The notes under the pieces were generated by a model, which saw only the letters and a program-made list of their open reading frames with translations, was not told the origin of the DNA and did no database searches. From Oreochromis niloticus (Eukaryota; Chordata; Actinopteri; Cichliformes; Cichlidae), in the NCBI RefSeq assembly GCF_001858045.2, contig NC_031985.2, positions 37,224,321 through 37,288,320 on the forward strand: a stretch of 64,000 nt of DNA, written 5' to 3'. The position numbers were made by a program, and so were the translations under genes. Below, in pieces: positions 42,057 through 53,329 of the stretch; within the stretch, counting starts at the first letter, position 1; each line of letters begins with the position of its first letter.

Positions 42057-43247
42057 TGCTGTCGCTCACGGTGAAAGAATTTTGTCAATAGGACCTGTAC
42101 TTTTCATTTGGGAGCAATTTGTTTCGGCCTGACTTTTCTGTTCATTTTAAGCAGCAAAAGTGAGGTGCATGTCTGCGTGTGTATGGGGCCATTGGGTGCA
42201 GTCACTATAGCAACCAGGCTCACACCTGCCTGCCTAACGAGCTCTGTCCCTCACTCTGCCAAGATTCATCTTAAACACTTCTCTTTCAACTGCTGCTGTG
42301 TCCACAGTGTTTGCCCTACAGCCATCATTTTACCCTCAAAACGTCGCCATCGATGTTCTCTTTCCAACAGCATGTCTTTCAAAGCTCAGAAATATAAACT
42401 TTTTAAACTGTGTGGATCCAAGTGGAGGGATCACATTTCAGTCATTCAGTGATTCAAAGAATATGAACTTTTAATATTCATTCAGATGTTTTCTGACTCT
42501 AAATAGTCTTTTCTCATTTTTTAGGTTTTTCTAATTTACATTTAAAACATTTCAGCTGTTTTCTAACTACTTCTCTGTGGATGTCAGCTTTTAGCAGTTC
42601 AGCTTTTTTGTTTTCAGGTGCAAATTTCTGTATTTTTCATCTCATTCAACATTTTTAACTTAAAATTCAGCAATTAATTCATTTCAGCGCATATATTCAG
42701 ATTCAAGCATTCACACTGCAGTTTCTTCAGAAAATGCACTTTCTAGTTATTATTATATTTTATTATATATTCCGTACGTTTTTTGTACTGTATCTCCTTC
42801 AAAACCGTTCAACTTAGAAAAACCATTCAAACACCGTTAGATTCCTCTTCTTTTGGACATGACTGCTTCTATTTTTCTCATTTTTAACATTTATATTTTT
42901 AATTTTATTCAACTTTTTTCAACAAAAATTTCCCATGTATTTCAATGGGGAGACCCTTCAAATCCTCATTCAACTTACTCATTTTCAAACTGTATCTACT
43001 TCAACATAGGTTGACATAGAGCCACCATTCAAACTTTAAAACGAAGACAAGACATTCAACTATTCAACTTGTATTTATCTTTTCAATATCTGTTATACTT
43101 TTTCTTCAGTTCCAGTTTAAGTTTCATGATGTTTTTCAGCCGTTTCAGAGTTTATAATGGGTGTGTATGGGACGGAATGTTGGGCTAGAGTGAGAAGGCT
43201 CAACTGCTAGAGTGAGAGGAGCGAAAAAATTAATCTGAAAATATTTT

Positions 43248-43544
43248 TTAAAACTGCTGCTGTGTCCACGGTGTTTGGTCTACAGGTATGATTTTACCCT
43301 CAAAACGTAGCCATCGCTGTCCTCTTTCATCCAATGTGTTTACTATTGTACTAGGTGTTATGGTTCTTTCATAAATGTCACCAAAGCACAGCCTCCTCCC
43401 TCCAACTCCTCCATAGACTCTAATGTTAAAATGGCTCAGAAGGTTCGTTTGAAAATCAGAAGAGCATGGTGTTTTTACACTGTCACCACGTCCATATAAT
43501 AAACTCCACAGGCATGAAAACTGAGAATTAGGTAGACTGGACAT
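43248..43544 (-). CDS. 98-aa repeat-encoded ORF (array unit 3)
   Basis: Unrecognised protein, full length. Nearly identical to unit 1 but with D72 and D89 (VDQTPW). The unit has ATT repeats in place of the hairpins. Confidence 0.35.
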   Translation of the reverse strand: MSSLPNSQFSCLWSLLYGRGDSVKTPCSSDFQTNLLSHFNIRVYGGVGGRRLCFGDIYERTITPSTIVNTLDERGQRWLRFEGKIIPVDQTPWTQQQF

Positions 43545-44742
43545 TGCTGCCGCTCACGGTGAAGGAATTTCGTCAATAGGACCTGTACTTTTCATTTGGG
43601 AGCGATTAGTTTCGGCCTGACTTTTCTGTTCATTTTAAGCAGCAAAAGTGAGGTGCATGTCTGTGTGCGTGTGTATGGAGCCCCTGGCTCAGTCACTATA
43701 GCAACCAGGCTCACACCTGCCTGCCTAACGAGCTCTCTCTCACTCTGCCAAGATTCATCTTGAACACTTCTCTTTCAACAGCTGCTGTGTCCACAGTATT
43801 TGCCCTACAGCCATCATTTTACCCTCAAAATGAAGCCATCGTTCTTCTCTTTCCAACAGCGTGTCTTTCAAAGCTCAGAGATGTAAACCTTTAAAACTGT
43901 GTGGATCCAAGTGGAGTGATCATATTTTAGTCATTCAGTGATTCAAAGAATATGAACTTTTAATATTCATTCAGATGTTTTCTGACTCTAAATAGTCTTT
44001 TCTCATTACTTAGGTTTTTCTAATTTACATTTAAAACATTTTCAGCTCTTTTCCAACTTCTTCTGTGTGGATTTCAGCTTTTAGCAGTTCAGCACTTTTG
44101 TTTTCAGGTGAAAATTTCTGTATTTTTCATCTCATTCAACATTTTTAACTTAAAATTCAGCAATTAATTCTTTTCAGTGCATATATTCAGATTCAAGCAT
44201 TCACACTGCAGTTTCTTCAGAAAATGCACTTTCTAGTTTATTATTATTATTATTATTATCTATTCCGTACGTTTTTTATAGTCCTACTACTTCAAAACCG
44301 TTCAACTTAGAAAAACCATTCAAACACCGTTAGATTCCTCTTCTTTTGGACATGACTGCTTCTATTTTTCTCATTTTTAACATTTATATTTTTAATTTTA
44401 TTCAACTTTTTTCAACAAAAATTTCCCATGTATTTCAATGGGGAGACCCTTCAAATCCTCATTCAACTTACTCATTTTTAAACTCCTACTACTTCCACAT
44501 ACGTTGACGTAGAGCCACCATTTAAACTTTAAAACGAAGACAAGACATTCAACTATTCAACTTGTATTTATCTTTTCAATATTTGTTATACTTTTTCTTC
44601 AGTTCCAGTTTAAGTTTCATGATGTTTTTTCAGCCATTTCAGAGTTTATAATGGGTGTGTATGGGACGGAATGTTGGGGCTAGAGTGAGACAGCTCAACT
44701 GCTAGAGTGAGAGGAGCAAAAAAATTAATCTTAAAATCTTTT

Positions 44743-45039
44743 TTAAAACTGCTGCTGTGTCCACGGTGTTTGGTCTACAGGGATGATTTTACCCTCAAAA
44801 CGTAGCCATCGCTGTCCTCTTTCATCCAATGTGTTTACTATTGTACTAGGTGTTATGGTTCTTTCATTAATGTCACCAATGCACAGCCTCCTCCCTCCAA
44901 CTCCTCCATAGACTCTAATGTTAAAATGGCTCAGAAGGTTCGTTTGAAAACCAGAAGTACAGGCTGTCTTTACACTGTCACCACGTCCATATAATAAACT
45001 CCACAAGCATAAAAACTGAGAATTAGGTAGACTGGACAT
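44743..45039 (-). CDS. 98-aa repeat-encoded ORF (array unit 4)
   Basis: Unrecognised protein, full length. Variants are L10, T28, G30, I54 and N58, with VDQTPW at the end as in unit 3 and in the broken copy A. Confidence 0.35.
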   Translation of the reverse strand: MSSLPNSQFLCLWSLLYGRGDSVKTACTSGFQTNLLSHFNIRVYGGVGGRRLCIGDINERTITPSTIVNTLDERGQRWLRFEGKIIPVDQTPWTQQQF

Positions 45040-45742
45040 TGCTGTCGCTCACGGTGAAAGAATTTTGTCAATAGGACCTGTACTTTTCATTTGGGAGCGA
45101 TTTGTTTCGACCTGACTTTTCTGTTCATTTTAAGCAGCAAAAGTGAGGTGCATGTCTGTGTGCGTGTGTATGGAGCCAGTGGGTGCAGTCACTATAGCAA
45201 CCAGGCTCACACCTGCCTGCTTAACGAGCTCTCTCTCTCACTGTGCCAAGATTCATCTTAAACACTTCTCTTTCAACTGCTGCTGTGTCCACAGTGTTTG
45301 CTCTACAGCCATCATTTTACCCTCAAAACGTCGCCATCGTTCTTCTCTTTCCAACACCGTGTCTTTCAAAGCTCAGAGATGTAAAGTTTTTAAACTGTGT
45401 GGATCCAAGTGGAGGGATCACATTTTAGTCATTCAGTGATTCAAAGAATTTGAACTCTTAATAATCATTCAGATGTTTTCTGACTCTAAATTTTCTTTTC
45501 TCATTACTCATCTTTTTCTAATTTACATTTATAACATTTTCAGCTCTTTTCCAACTTCTTCTGTGTGGATGTTAGCTTTTAGCAGTTCAGCACTTTTGTT
45601 TTCAGGTGAAAATTTCTGTATTTTTCATCTCATTCAACATTTTTAACTTAAAATTCAGCAATTAATTCATTTCAGTGCATACATTCAGATTCAAGCATTC
45701 ACACTGCAGTTTCTTCAGAAAATGCACTTTCTAGTTATTATT

Positions 45743-45786
45743 AGTGTGAATGCTTGAAAAGCATTCACAGTATAGTTGTTGTAATC

Positions 45787-45818
<32 letters not shown>

Positions 45819-45842
45819 GTGTGAATGCTTGTAAAAGCATTC
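45743..45842. repeat. Paired hairpins in unit 4
   Basis: First arms GTGAATGCTT and AAGCATTCAC meet with a shortened loop (about 45745-45767); the second has the GTAA loop (about 45820-45843). A run of ATT repeats lies between them. Confidence 0.85.
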
Positions 45843-46377
45843 ACAGTATTGTTCTTCTAATCTTTATTCTTCTCTTTTTATTATTATTTTTATATATTCC
45901 GTACGTTTTTTGTACTCTATCTCCTTCAAAACCGTTCAACTTAGAAAAACCATTCAAACACCGTTAGATTCCTCTTCTTTAGGACATGACTGCTTGTATT
46001 TTTCTCATTTATAACATTTATATTTTTAATTTTATTCAACTTTTTTCAACAAAAATTTCCCATGTATTTCAATGGGGAGACCCTTCAAATTCTCCTTCAA
46101 CTTACTCGTCTTTAAACTGTATCTACTTCCACATACATTGACGTAGAGCTACCATTCAAACTTTAAAACGAAGACAAGACATTCAACTATTCAACTTGTA
46201 TTTATCTTTTCAATATCTATTATACTTTTTCTTCAGTTCCAGTTTAAGTTTCATGATGTTTTTTCACCCGTTTCAGAGTTTATAATGGGTGTGTATGGGA
46301 CGGAATGTTGGGGCTAGAGTGAGACAGCTCAACTGCTAGAGTGGCAGTAGGTCGAAAATTAATCTTAAAATATTTTA

Positions 46378-46674
46378 TTAAAACTGCTGCTGTGTCCGCA
46401 GCGTTTGCTCTACAGGTATGATTTTACCCTCAAAACGTAGCCATCGCTGTCCTCTTTCACCCAATGTGTTTATTATTGTACTAGGTGTTATGGTTCTGTC
46501 ATAAATGTCACCAATGCGCAGCCTCCTCCCTCTAACTCCTCCATAGACTCTAATGTTAAAATGGCTCAGAAAGGTCGTTTGAAAACCAGAAGAGCAGGCT
46601 GTCTTTACACTGTCACCACGTCCATATAATAAACTCCACAGGCATGAAAACTGAGAATTTGGTAGACTGGACAT
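46378..46674 (-). CDS. 98-aa repeat-encoded ORF (array unit 5)
   Basis: Unrecognised protein, full length and the most diverged array copy (T34, R48, R53, I54, D59, I68, G72). It mixes the two variant sets: R42 of one with L92-R93 of the other. Its upstream leader is cut off at about 46768, where the transposase gene region starts. Confidence 0.35.
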   Translation of the reverse strand: MSSLPNSQFSCLWSLLYGRGDSVKTACSSGFQTTFLSHFNIRVYGGVRGRRLRIGDIYDRTITPSTIINTLGERGQRWLRFEGKIIPVEQTLRTQQQF

Positions 46675-46955
46675 TGCTGCCGCTCACGGTGAAAGATTTA
46701 TGTCAATACGACCTGTACTTTTCATTTGGGAGTGATTTGTTTTGGCCTGACTTTTCTGTTCATTTTAAATAACTCTTAAATTGTTCATAACATTTGCAGC
46801 TTCATTAGCTATCCATTGTAGTAGGAATCTTTTAATAGCAAAAATGTGCAACAGTTTGGAATATTTCTTTGTTTTGCTTTGCATCTGGTGGAATTTGAAA
46901 CACATTCTGAGTGAGTCATTTTTCTTACACAATTGTTTTTCTTTTTGTCCTGTAG

Positions 46956-47036
46956 GGTAAAAGAGAAACTGTTGATCTTGCCAGATGTGCAGCTGCATTT
47001 GCTATTGGTGTGCGGGAGCAATGCCACCTATCACAG
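46956..47036 (+). other. Transposase upstream exon
   Basis: An 81-base exon flanked by TTTGTCCTGTAG on the left and GTAGTG on the right. It is in phase 0 and encodes GKRETVDLARCAAAFAIGVR then EQCHLSQ. It joins in frame to the next exon at 47672 (RSVNNIVLGVQQYQTALL). Earlier exons are missing, apparently replaced by the repeat array. Confidence 0.65.
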
Positions 47037-47671
47037 GTAGTGCTTCATCTGATATTATGGGAGTGTCATTGTTAACTTGTTAATAAGTCTGGTTCAATGT
47101 AAGGCTGCAACTAATGATTTTTTTTTCATAATCTGTCCACTATCTTTGCAATTAATTGATTGGTTTTTTTTTATCACTGCTTTTATTCAGCTATTACTTT
47201 CACCTATATAAGTTATTAAGAACAAATGTACATTACGAAGAAGTTAAGCACAAGAGTTGTGCAGTTCACTCAATGTATGTAACTCTGGGCACACTCAACA
47301 GTTTAAAATAGGCTTAACAGTGTAAAATATGTTCACTTTTAGGCATAAAAGACAAATGAAGTAGAATTACATAAAAAAAAATAAATGAGGTAATCATTTG
47401 TTCCCTTTTTCTGTTGTAACCTTTCATGCTCCTCCATCTTGCTCGGTACAATGTGTTTGTGCCACGTGAGTCATGCATGTGGCATGTCATGCAAAACAAT
47501 GCCAATTATTGGCTGATTTCTTCTTCTACTGCTCCACTGGTAAATTACAACATTCAGTGGCTCATTAATTTGAGCTTAAGAAATAGAGTTGCATTTTGCT
47601 TCTGTTATATTTTCTGTTTACGTTTTCATGTCTCTGATGTGTGTTCCCCCCCCCCCCCCCCCCCCCATCAG
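47037..47671 (+). other. Transposase intron with C22 tract
   Basis: A 635-base intron with GT at the start and ATCAG at the end. Its pyrimidine tract is about 22 uninterrupted C residues (about 47646-47666), an unusual form. Frames inside the intron are not expected to be translated. Confidence 0.6.
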
Positions 47672-49814
47672 AGGAGTGTCAACAACATTGTCCTTGGTGT
47701 CCAACAGTATCAAACAGCTCTTCTGACGTCCTTGAGGGGAAAAATGAAGACCATCCTTGAAAGGCAACCTGAGAGCAATGGACCTTTACAACAAGAAGTT
47801 CTTTCAACACTGGACAACTTTCAGGATCCCTTTCCCATATGTGCAGCTTCAAACCTACAGGACCGTGTAACACAGATGCATTTCAACCCTGTCACACCTG
47901 AGGAGATCATCATTTCCAAGTATGCCTGTAGAGTTAAAAAGGGAGAATGGAGAGTTCTTGCAATCAAAAACAAGTCTTTCTACTACATTCCTTTGATTGA
48001 AAGTTTGAAACAGCTATTATCCAATTCAAGACTATTTGACATGCTCAGTGCTGGACCTCAGAGTTGCCCGAATGCCAGTTTTTTGTATGACATTAATGAT
48101 GGAATTATTTTCAAAACCCACCCACTGTTTTCAAAGAAGAACTCTGCTTTACAACTGATACTCTATTCTGATGAGATAGAAATGTGTAACCCCCTAGGGT
48201 CACGTGCAAGTGTAAATAAACTACTAATGTTTTATTACACCTTAGGCAACATAGACCCTAAGTTTAGATCAAAGTTGGCTTCCATCAGACTTCTCGCAAT
48301 CGCAAAGTCTAGGGACATAGATGAGTGTGGGGTAGATATAATACTACGGAGAATCAATGAGGACTTGAAGTTACTGTACAATGGCGTTATGATTAACACT
48401 GTCAATGGGGAATTTTATTTAAATGGAGCAGTTGTTGCTGTGTGTGGAGACACTCTTGCCCAGCATGAGCTTGCAGGATTTAAGGAAGGAGTTGGTTTTG
48501 CGTATAGCAAATGTCGTCATTGTGAGTGTACTTTTGATGAAATGCAAGAAAATTTCAATGAACATAGTTTCACCAGATGGACATTGGACGGACACATTAG
48601 GCAGTGCATTGAAATAGAAAGGGCAACTACTGAATTTTTGAAATCGCTCAAAACGACTTTTGGCATAAATAGACAAAGCAAATTAGTTGATTTCCCAGGT
48701 TTTAATCTCATAGAGCAGATGCCACAGGATATTATGCATGTAATTCTTGAAGGAGTGGCACCAATGGAAATTAAGTGTGTGTTGAAATACCTTGTTTTAT
48801 CTGGAAATTTGGAATTGGACTGTTTTAATTCTGCCATGCAGAACTTTCCTTTTTCATCAGTGGACATACGTGACAAGCCTTCACCAATTAGTATTGCTAC
48901 TTTAGCTTCAAGTGACAACAGACTCAAGCAATCCTCTGGACAAATGCTTATATTGATCAAGATTTTGCCATTCTTATTGTACAGTGTTGTAGAGAAAAAT
49001 CCCTTTATCTAGTTTATTTTGGATTTAATTGAAATTGTTAAAATACTTTTTGCCCCAGTTGTGTCTTTACAAACTGTTTCCAAACTAAAAAAAATGATAG
49101 AAGATCATCTTAAACAATTCAGGCAACTGTTCCCAGAAAAAAATGTAATCCCAAAGCAACATTACATGCTGCATCTTCCCTCTCAAATTATTGCCCTGGG
49201 ACCTGTAATACGTCATATGTGCATGAGATTCGAGTCTAAACACAGTTTTTTTAAACAATGGTCATCCAAGTTAAACTTTAAGAATGTATGCAAGTCTCTT
49301 GTAAACCACAATCAGCTGCTGGAGTGTTGCCAAAGTGAAGCAGGAACTGAGCATCCGATATTTGTAAATGAGAAAGAACTAGGTCCTGTATCAGAGGTTG
49401 CTAATATGGACCATTTGCAATCAAAGGTTGTAGATTTTTTTAGGGATTGAAGATGCTATACATCATGCCGTTAGAGTAAAGTGGCTTATTTTACATGGAA
49501 ACAAATACATCTGTGACAGGTCTCTTATACTCATTTCAGCAAATGGTTTAAACCCTATCTTTGGACTTGTAAAAAACATTTTTATTGTTAATAGTGTACT
49601 TTATTGTTTTGAATACCAGGTGTATGAAACCTTGGGCTTCAACAAAGACTTTCTTGCCTATGAAATTGCAATTCCCAACCTTGCCCAAGCAACTGAACTG
49701 ACTGATGTTGAAAACCTACTTGATTTTACGTCATATTACCCAGTCCATTTCAGAAACAGTGTCTATGCTATGACAAAATATAACCTTGAAGATGTCCTTT
49801 CTTTAAAAACCTGA
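47672..49814 (+). pseudogene. EnSpm/CACTA-like transposase, main exon
   Basis: About 710 codons of a DNA-transposon transposase. Landmarks: FNPVTPEEIIISKYACRVKK; FYYIPLIESLKQLLSNSRLF; LILYSDEIEMCNPLGSRASV, followed by MFYYTLGNIDPKFRSKL; a Cys/His site KCRHCECTFDEM near 48510; PQDIMHVILEGVAPMEIKCV near 48725; and PKQHYMLHLPSQIIALGP with MRFESKHSFFKQW near 49150-49260. Two lesions exist: an in-frame TAG at 49010 and a frame change at the T7 run near 49432-49441. After that the other frame stays open to a TGA at 49812, followed by AATAAA at 49816. The family resembles metazoan EnSpm/CACTA-like transposases, but the superfamily is uncertain. This is a recently inactivated copy. Confidence 0.75.
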
Positions 49815-49821
49815 AATAAAT

Positions 49822-50085
49822 ACCTTCCAATGAGTGACTTTCTTATTTCAAGGAAAAAGGTGAATGTTTCTTATTTTGAGATAATTTTTGTTTTACACTC
49901 TATCTAAAAGCTATTTTTGCTTGAAATAAATGTAAAATGGTTCATTTTTAGATATACAGACTAAATAAGAAAAAAAAGTAATATATACTTGAAACAAGTT
50001 TAATCATCTAACACATGAGACTGGAAACTAGCATGTAATGTTCAAAACAAGATGGACAAGATAATCTGGCTAAATTTAAGACAAT
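49822..50085. other. Transposase 3' flank
   Basis: AT-rich, with TCTTATTTCAAG/CTTGAAATAA-type complementary words (about 49840, 49920 and 49990) that could belong to the subterminal region of the transposon. No coding content. Confidence 0.35.
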
Positions 50086-50089
50086 AAAT

Positions 50090-50640
50090 CTTGTCAAGCT
50101 ACAAGGAATTTGCAGTGTCCTTCTCCTATCGCAGTTGGGGCTTGGTACCCAATCTCGGGTGGGGATGATGATATCTCCCCCCTGACCTGGCATTCTGGCT
50201 CCCCCTTACCATAGCATTTATGTTGTACCTCGTCAACCTCTACCTGTTAGAGCAGTCTCTTCATTCGAATGTTGGAACACTGAGCTACTAGTTGTTTCGC
50301 CGTCATTGTGGATTTTGGGTATTGAAGAATCCATAGGTCCCTCATCCTATTCATGTAACCCCTTCCGCCAGGGTTACTTGTAGTAGCATTCCAACAACGC
50401 CCTGTTTTCGTCTCTTGCCCACCGATGTTTTCTTATTCCAGTAGCCCACTTCTCGTCAGGGTGCCCTGGTTCCTCAACACCTGACGCGGACCTTTTTGAT
50501 CCTGGCGACGTCCAAGCCGGTATGCCTTGATTTTTATCTGTCTCGCTCATGTCTGTGGTAGGCTCGCTTAGTATGGGGGGTCTAGCCTATGGACCCTTAC
50601 TGGATACAGACACCCCAGGCGGGAATCGAACTAGTGATCT
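50090..50640 (-). pseudogene. RLE-type LINE, N-terminal region
   Basis: Minus strand near 50.4-50.25 kb reads CWNATTSNPGGRGYMNRMRD, then LWILQYPKSTMTAKQLVAQC and SNIRMKRLL. This is the conserved RGYM.RM..LW / QL..QC..I segment that precedes the RT in single-ORF RLE-type LINEs. A stop and the lack of any RT show a small fragment. It could derive from the same family as the 25-29.7-kb element. Confidence 0.6.
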
Positions 50641-50654
50641 TCTACTTCAAAGGC

Positions 50655-50684
50655 GCCTATATATATATATATATATATATATAT
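50655..50684. repeat. TA microsatellite
   Basis: About 13 TA units following the LINE fragment. Confidence 0.9.
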
Positions 50685-50699
50685 TATGGGTTTTTTATT

Positions 50700-50905
50700 T
50701 TTTATTTTCCTTTTTTGCCTGTCCTGTTTAGTTCTTTAACCATCAGGTCAGAATTGTCTGAAGGCCAAAAAGGATACCCAACTGATTTACTTTCCCAAAT
50801 GGATTATCACAGCCTTGCCACATTGGTCCATTTGATCGGCCTTTGTTGTTATTATTTATTTTATTTTATTTTATTTTCAGTTGTTACAGATGGGACAGAC
50901 ATGGC
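50700..50905 (+). repeat. Dispersed repeat R1, copy 1
   Basis: Matches 59430-59612: TTTGCCTGTCCTGTTT, GTCTGAAGGCCAA, GATACCCAAC.GATTTACTTT, GTCCATTTGAT, TTGTTGTTATTATTTATTTT and CAGTTGTTACAGA. The last part looks like a splice acceptor. No frame is shared. Confidence 0.7.
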
Positions 50906-52832
50906 TGGGAGATTTAAAAAAAAAAAATCCAAACAAATTCTTAACTTTGGGAGGCATTTTGAGCTGCTCAAGCTGCATGAAGATTGTTTTGAAGACTTCA
51001 GTTATGAAGGGGAGAGGTTTTGACAATTTGAAGACAGACTGCAGAATTTGAAAAAACAAAAGCCATGTAAATGGAAGAATCAATGGGAAATGTCTTAAGA
51101 CATTGAAAATGTATCAAGGATATTTCAAAAGTTAAAAAAAAATTGTATTACAAGTTACTGAATAACCAAAGGGTGTTTTCTAATGGTTTTGTCAGGATAA
51201 CTGTTAGAAACACACACCTTTAGCTTTATATTTTTGCCACAGATTACAAATGAAGTCCTTAGATTTCATATCAATGCAGAACTAACTTTTATACAAATGT
51301 AGTCAATGGTTTTCGCAGGGTTGCACTTAACACAGAATGCATATTCTGTGTTGCTTGACTGATACCTGCATCCAATTAGCATGTCTTCTCTAAAACATAC
51401 ATTCTCCATTTTTATAGATGTCTTTGAAATTAAGTTGATGATGAAGTTAGAGAATGCCCTCTGCTGAACAGCAAAGCACACCATTTCAAATTAAGTTTGG
51501 ATTTAAACAGGATACAACTATGTTAAATTTACAATTTAAACACCGTTTTTTTTTTTCCTTTCAAAAATGACCTCCGACAAGAAAGCCTCATTTCTGCTCT
51601 TCAATACTGAAGAAATTTATACTTTTTAAAATTATAACAAATTGCAAAACTCTTAGCTGTGTCTCTAATAAAACCTCTGTCTATTTATTGGCTATATGAA
51701 GCCAGGCCAGAAAAATCTCCTTCATGTTTTTTCTGTTTTATCCTCAGTTATTTTTTACACAAAGGCATTTGCTGTGATGCTCAAACCTCTGATGAAGTCT
51801 CATAAGTGTCAGTACTGATAAATGGCCAAAATTATAATATTTCTGACTGTCTGAGGCAAAATTGAATCGAATCGAATCGAATCGGAATCCAATCAATTAT
51901 AGAAATCAGTAATACCTAGGTGTCCCCGAGAGAATTTGTTTCCCCTGCCTTGGGAGCACATACTGGGCTGTCCAAATCATGGACAAACAGTATCCCACAT
52001 TCTTGACTTAGTTCACAAACCCTTCTCATAATGACTAACTACTTGAAATATTGGAGATGTTAGTTCTTTATACAGTAGTTACAAGTTATAATGGGATGCA
52101 AATAATATCGGGCTAATCCTGCCTTAGTTTTTTTAAACATTATTTTTAAATGTATTGATAGCAATGTTGAATATTTTGACACAGTAAAACAAACAAACAA
52201 ACAAACAAAAAAACTACACATAAAATAATTACACTATGAAGATGGTTTGTTTTTCTGTTATTTAAAAGAGGTAGTAGTTTATTTTATTGCAACCGGTAAT
52301 TTATTGCAGTTTACCTTTATTTGTTTAAAAAAGGTCTGAGGTGTGAAATAAACTGCAGTGGAGTTTGAAAACAAAATATGGGTGTGTGTGGTTGGAGGAT
52401 GTGTTTGTGCTTTGGGGTGGTGCATAGTTTGTCTTGTAAAACAAGGGAGGCCTTGCAAAAAAAGTTTGGGAACCACTGTCTTACAGCATAGCTATTGCTA
52501 TTAGTCTAACATTTAAAAGTTAAAAATGTAGAAGTAACAGGAGAACAATTAAATTTGGCAACATTGCACCAGTTCATCTTGCAAGTTGGCTATAGAAGTG
52601 TATTTTATTGAATTTATCAGTGAGCCACAATACATGCTTACTATAACATGGCTAAATGCAGTGGAAATGCAAAGGACAGGCAAAAATGCTCTTTGAATGA
52701 TACCAGCATTACACAAAAGTGTATCAAGAAAGTATTAACAATTAAAAAGAAAAGTAATCTGAAAGTAACTAGTTATCTTGAGTAAATATTATAGCTTAGT
52801 TCACTCCATGCACCCAGTGAGGATATGCATAC
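50906..52832. other. No gene recognised
   Basis: AT-rich. A short GAATC tandem lies at about 51864-51890 and an AAAC tandem at about 52190-52210. No motif-bearing frame. Confidence 0.4.
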
Positions 52833-52985
52833 CTCCACATAAGTTTTCATGTTGCCAGCCATTTTTGAAACTGTTGCTCCTCCTTCGGCCTGGATGACGT
52901 TGATCAGCTGAGTTGAGTGCCTGTCTAACTGGGCCATGAAAGTCTGCTCATGGGAAGAGCCATGAGCCTGTGGAACTGCATTAAT
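52833..52985 (-). other. Candidate coding exon b
   Basis: This 153-base phase-0 exon lies between TTTTTCAG and GTATGC (minus strand). It encodes 51 codons: INAVPQAHGSSHEQTFMAQL, then DRHSTQLINVIQAEGGATVS, then KMAGNMKTYVE. It follows exon a and appears to continue the same protein (WKE to INA). I recall a similar segment in uncharacterised fish proteins, possibly transposon-derived, but cannot name it. Confidence 0.5.
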
Positions 52986-53055
52986 CTGAAAAACAAATTC
53001 AAAAATACATTTACTATTTGCAAAGAAATTAGTAAATAAAATTTCAGTCTGCTAC

Positions 53056-53169
53056 CTCTTTCCATTTGAACAGTACAGGCCATCTGTCTTCTACACCTGG
53101 TTCTTTATTCGCCACCTTCTGACGCTTGTACGCAAATGTATGAGCCATTTTGTCCACAATGTCATTGTT
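53056..53169 (-). other. Candidate coding exon a
   Basis: Minus strand open piece: NDIVDKMAHTFAYKRQKVAN, then KEPGVEDRWPVLFKWKE, ending at a GTAGC donor. An in-frame TGA lies a few codons upstream, so either the exon starts within this stretch or the copy is broken. Confidence 0.45.
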
Positions 53170-53329
53170 TCTCCATTGTCATTTTGTAATTCAGTCTGTT
53201 TCCACACAATTGATTTTTTTTTTCAGTAATCCCAGGCTTAAATGCATTGGAAGTGTCAGAATGTTTTCTGTATTTATGACTGTTGATGTGCTTGTAAATA
53301 TTTGTTTTATAAGCACAGTCCTTGAACCC

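Larger units (their letters stand above)
40112..46768 (-). repeat. Tandem array of five ~1.5-kb units
   Basis: Five head-to-tail units on the minus strand, with the conserved frame ending at 40155, 41760, 43248, 44743 and 46378 (steps of 1605, 1488, 1495 and 1635). Each full unit contains, in minus-strand order, an AT-rich leader, a 35-codon frame related to the end of the main frame, a TGAGCCTGGTTGCTATAGTG segment, the 98-codon frame, AT-rich sequence with TTTCCCATGTATTTCAATGG (plus strand), and a site that holds zero or two hairpins. Length differences come largely from that site. Left neighbour is a LINE endonuclease; right neighbour is a transposase gene that has lost its 5' part. Confidence 0.92.

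Noticed and set aside
45143..45439. 98-codon plus-strand frame in the array (also 42108-42452)
   Set aside because: It lies antisense to the 35-codon segment and upstream leader of the unit, is broken in units 1 and 3, and has no motifs. It is best explained as a shadow of repeat composition.
40112..46768. CRISPR-like array
   Set aside because: Units are about 1.5 kb with coding-like content and no short repeat-spacer pattern; the DNA is from a vertebrate.
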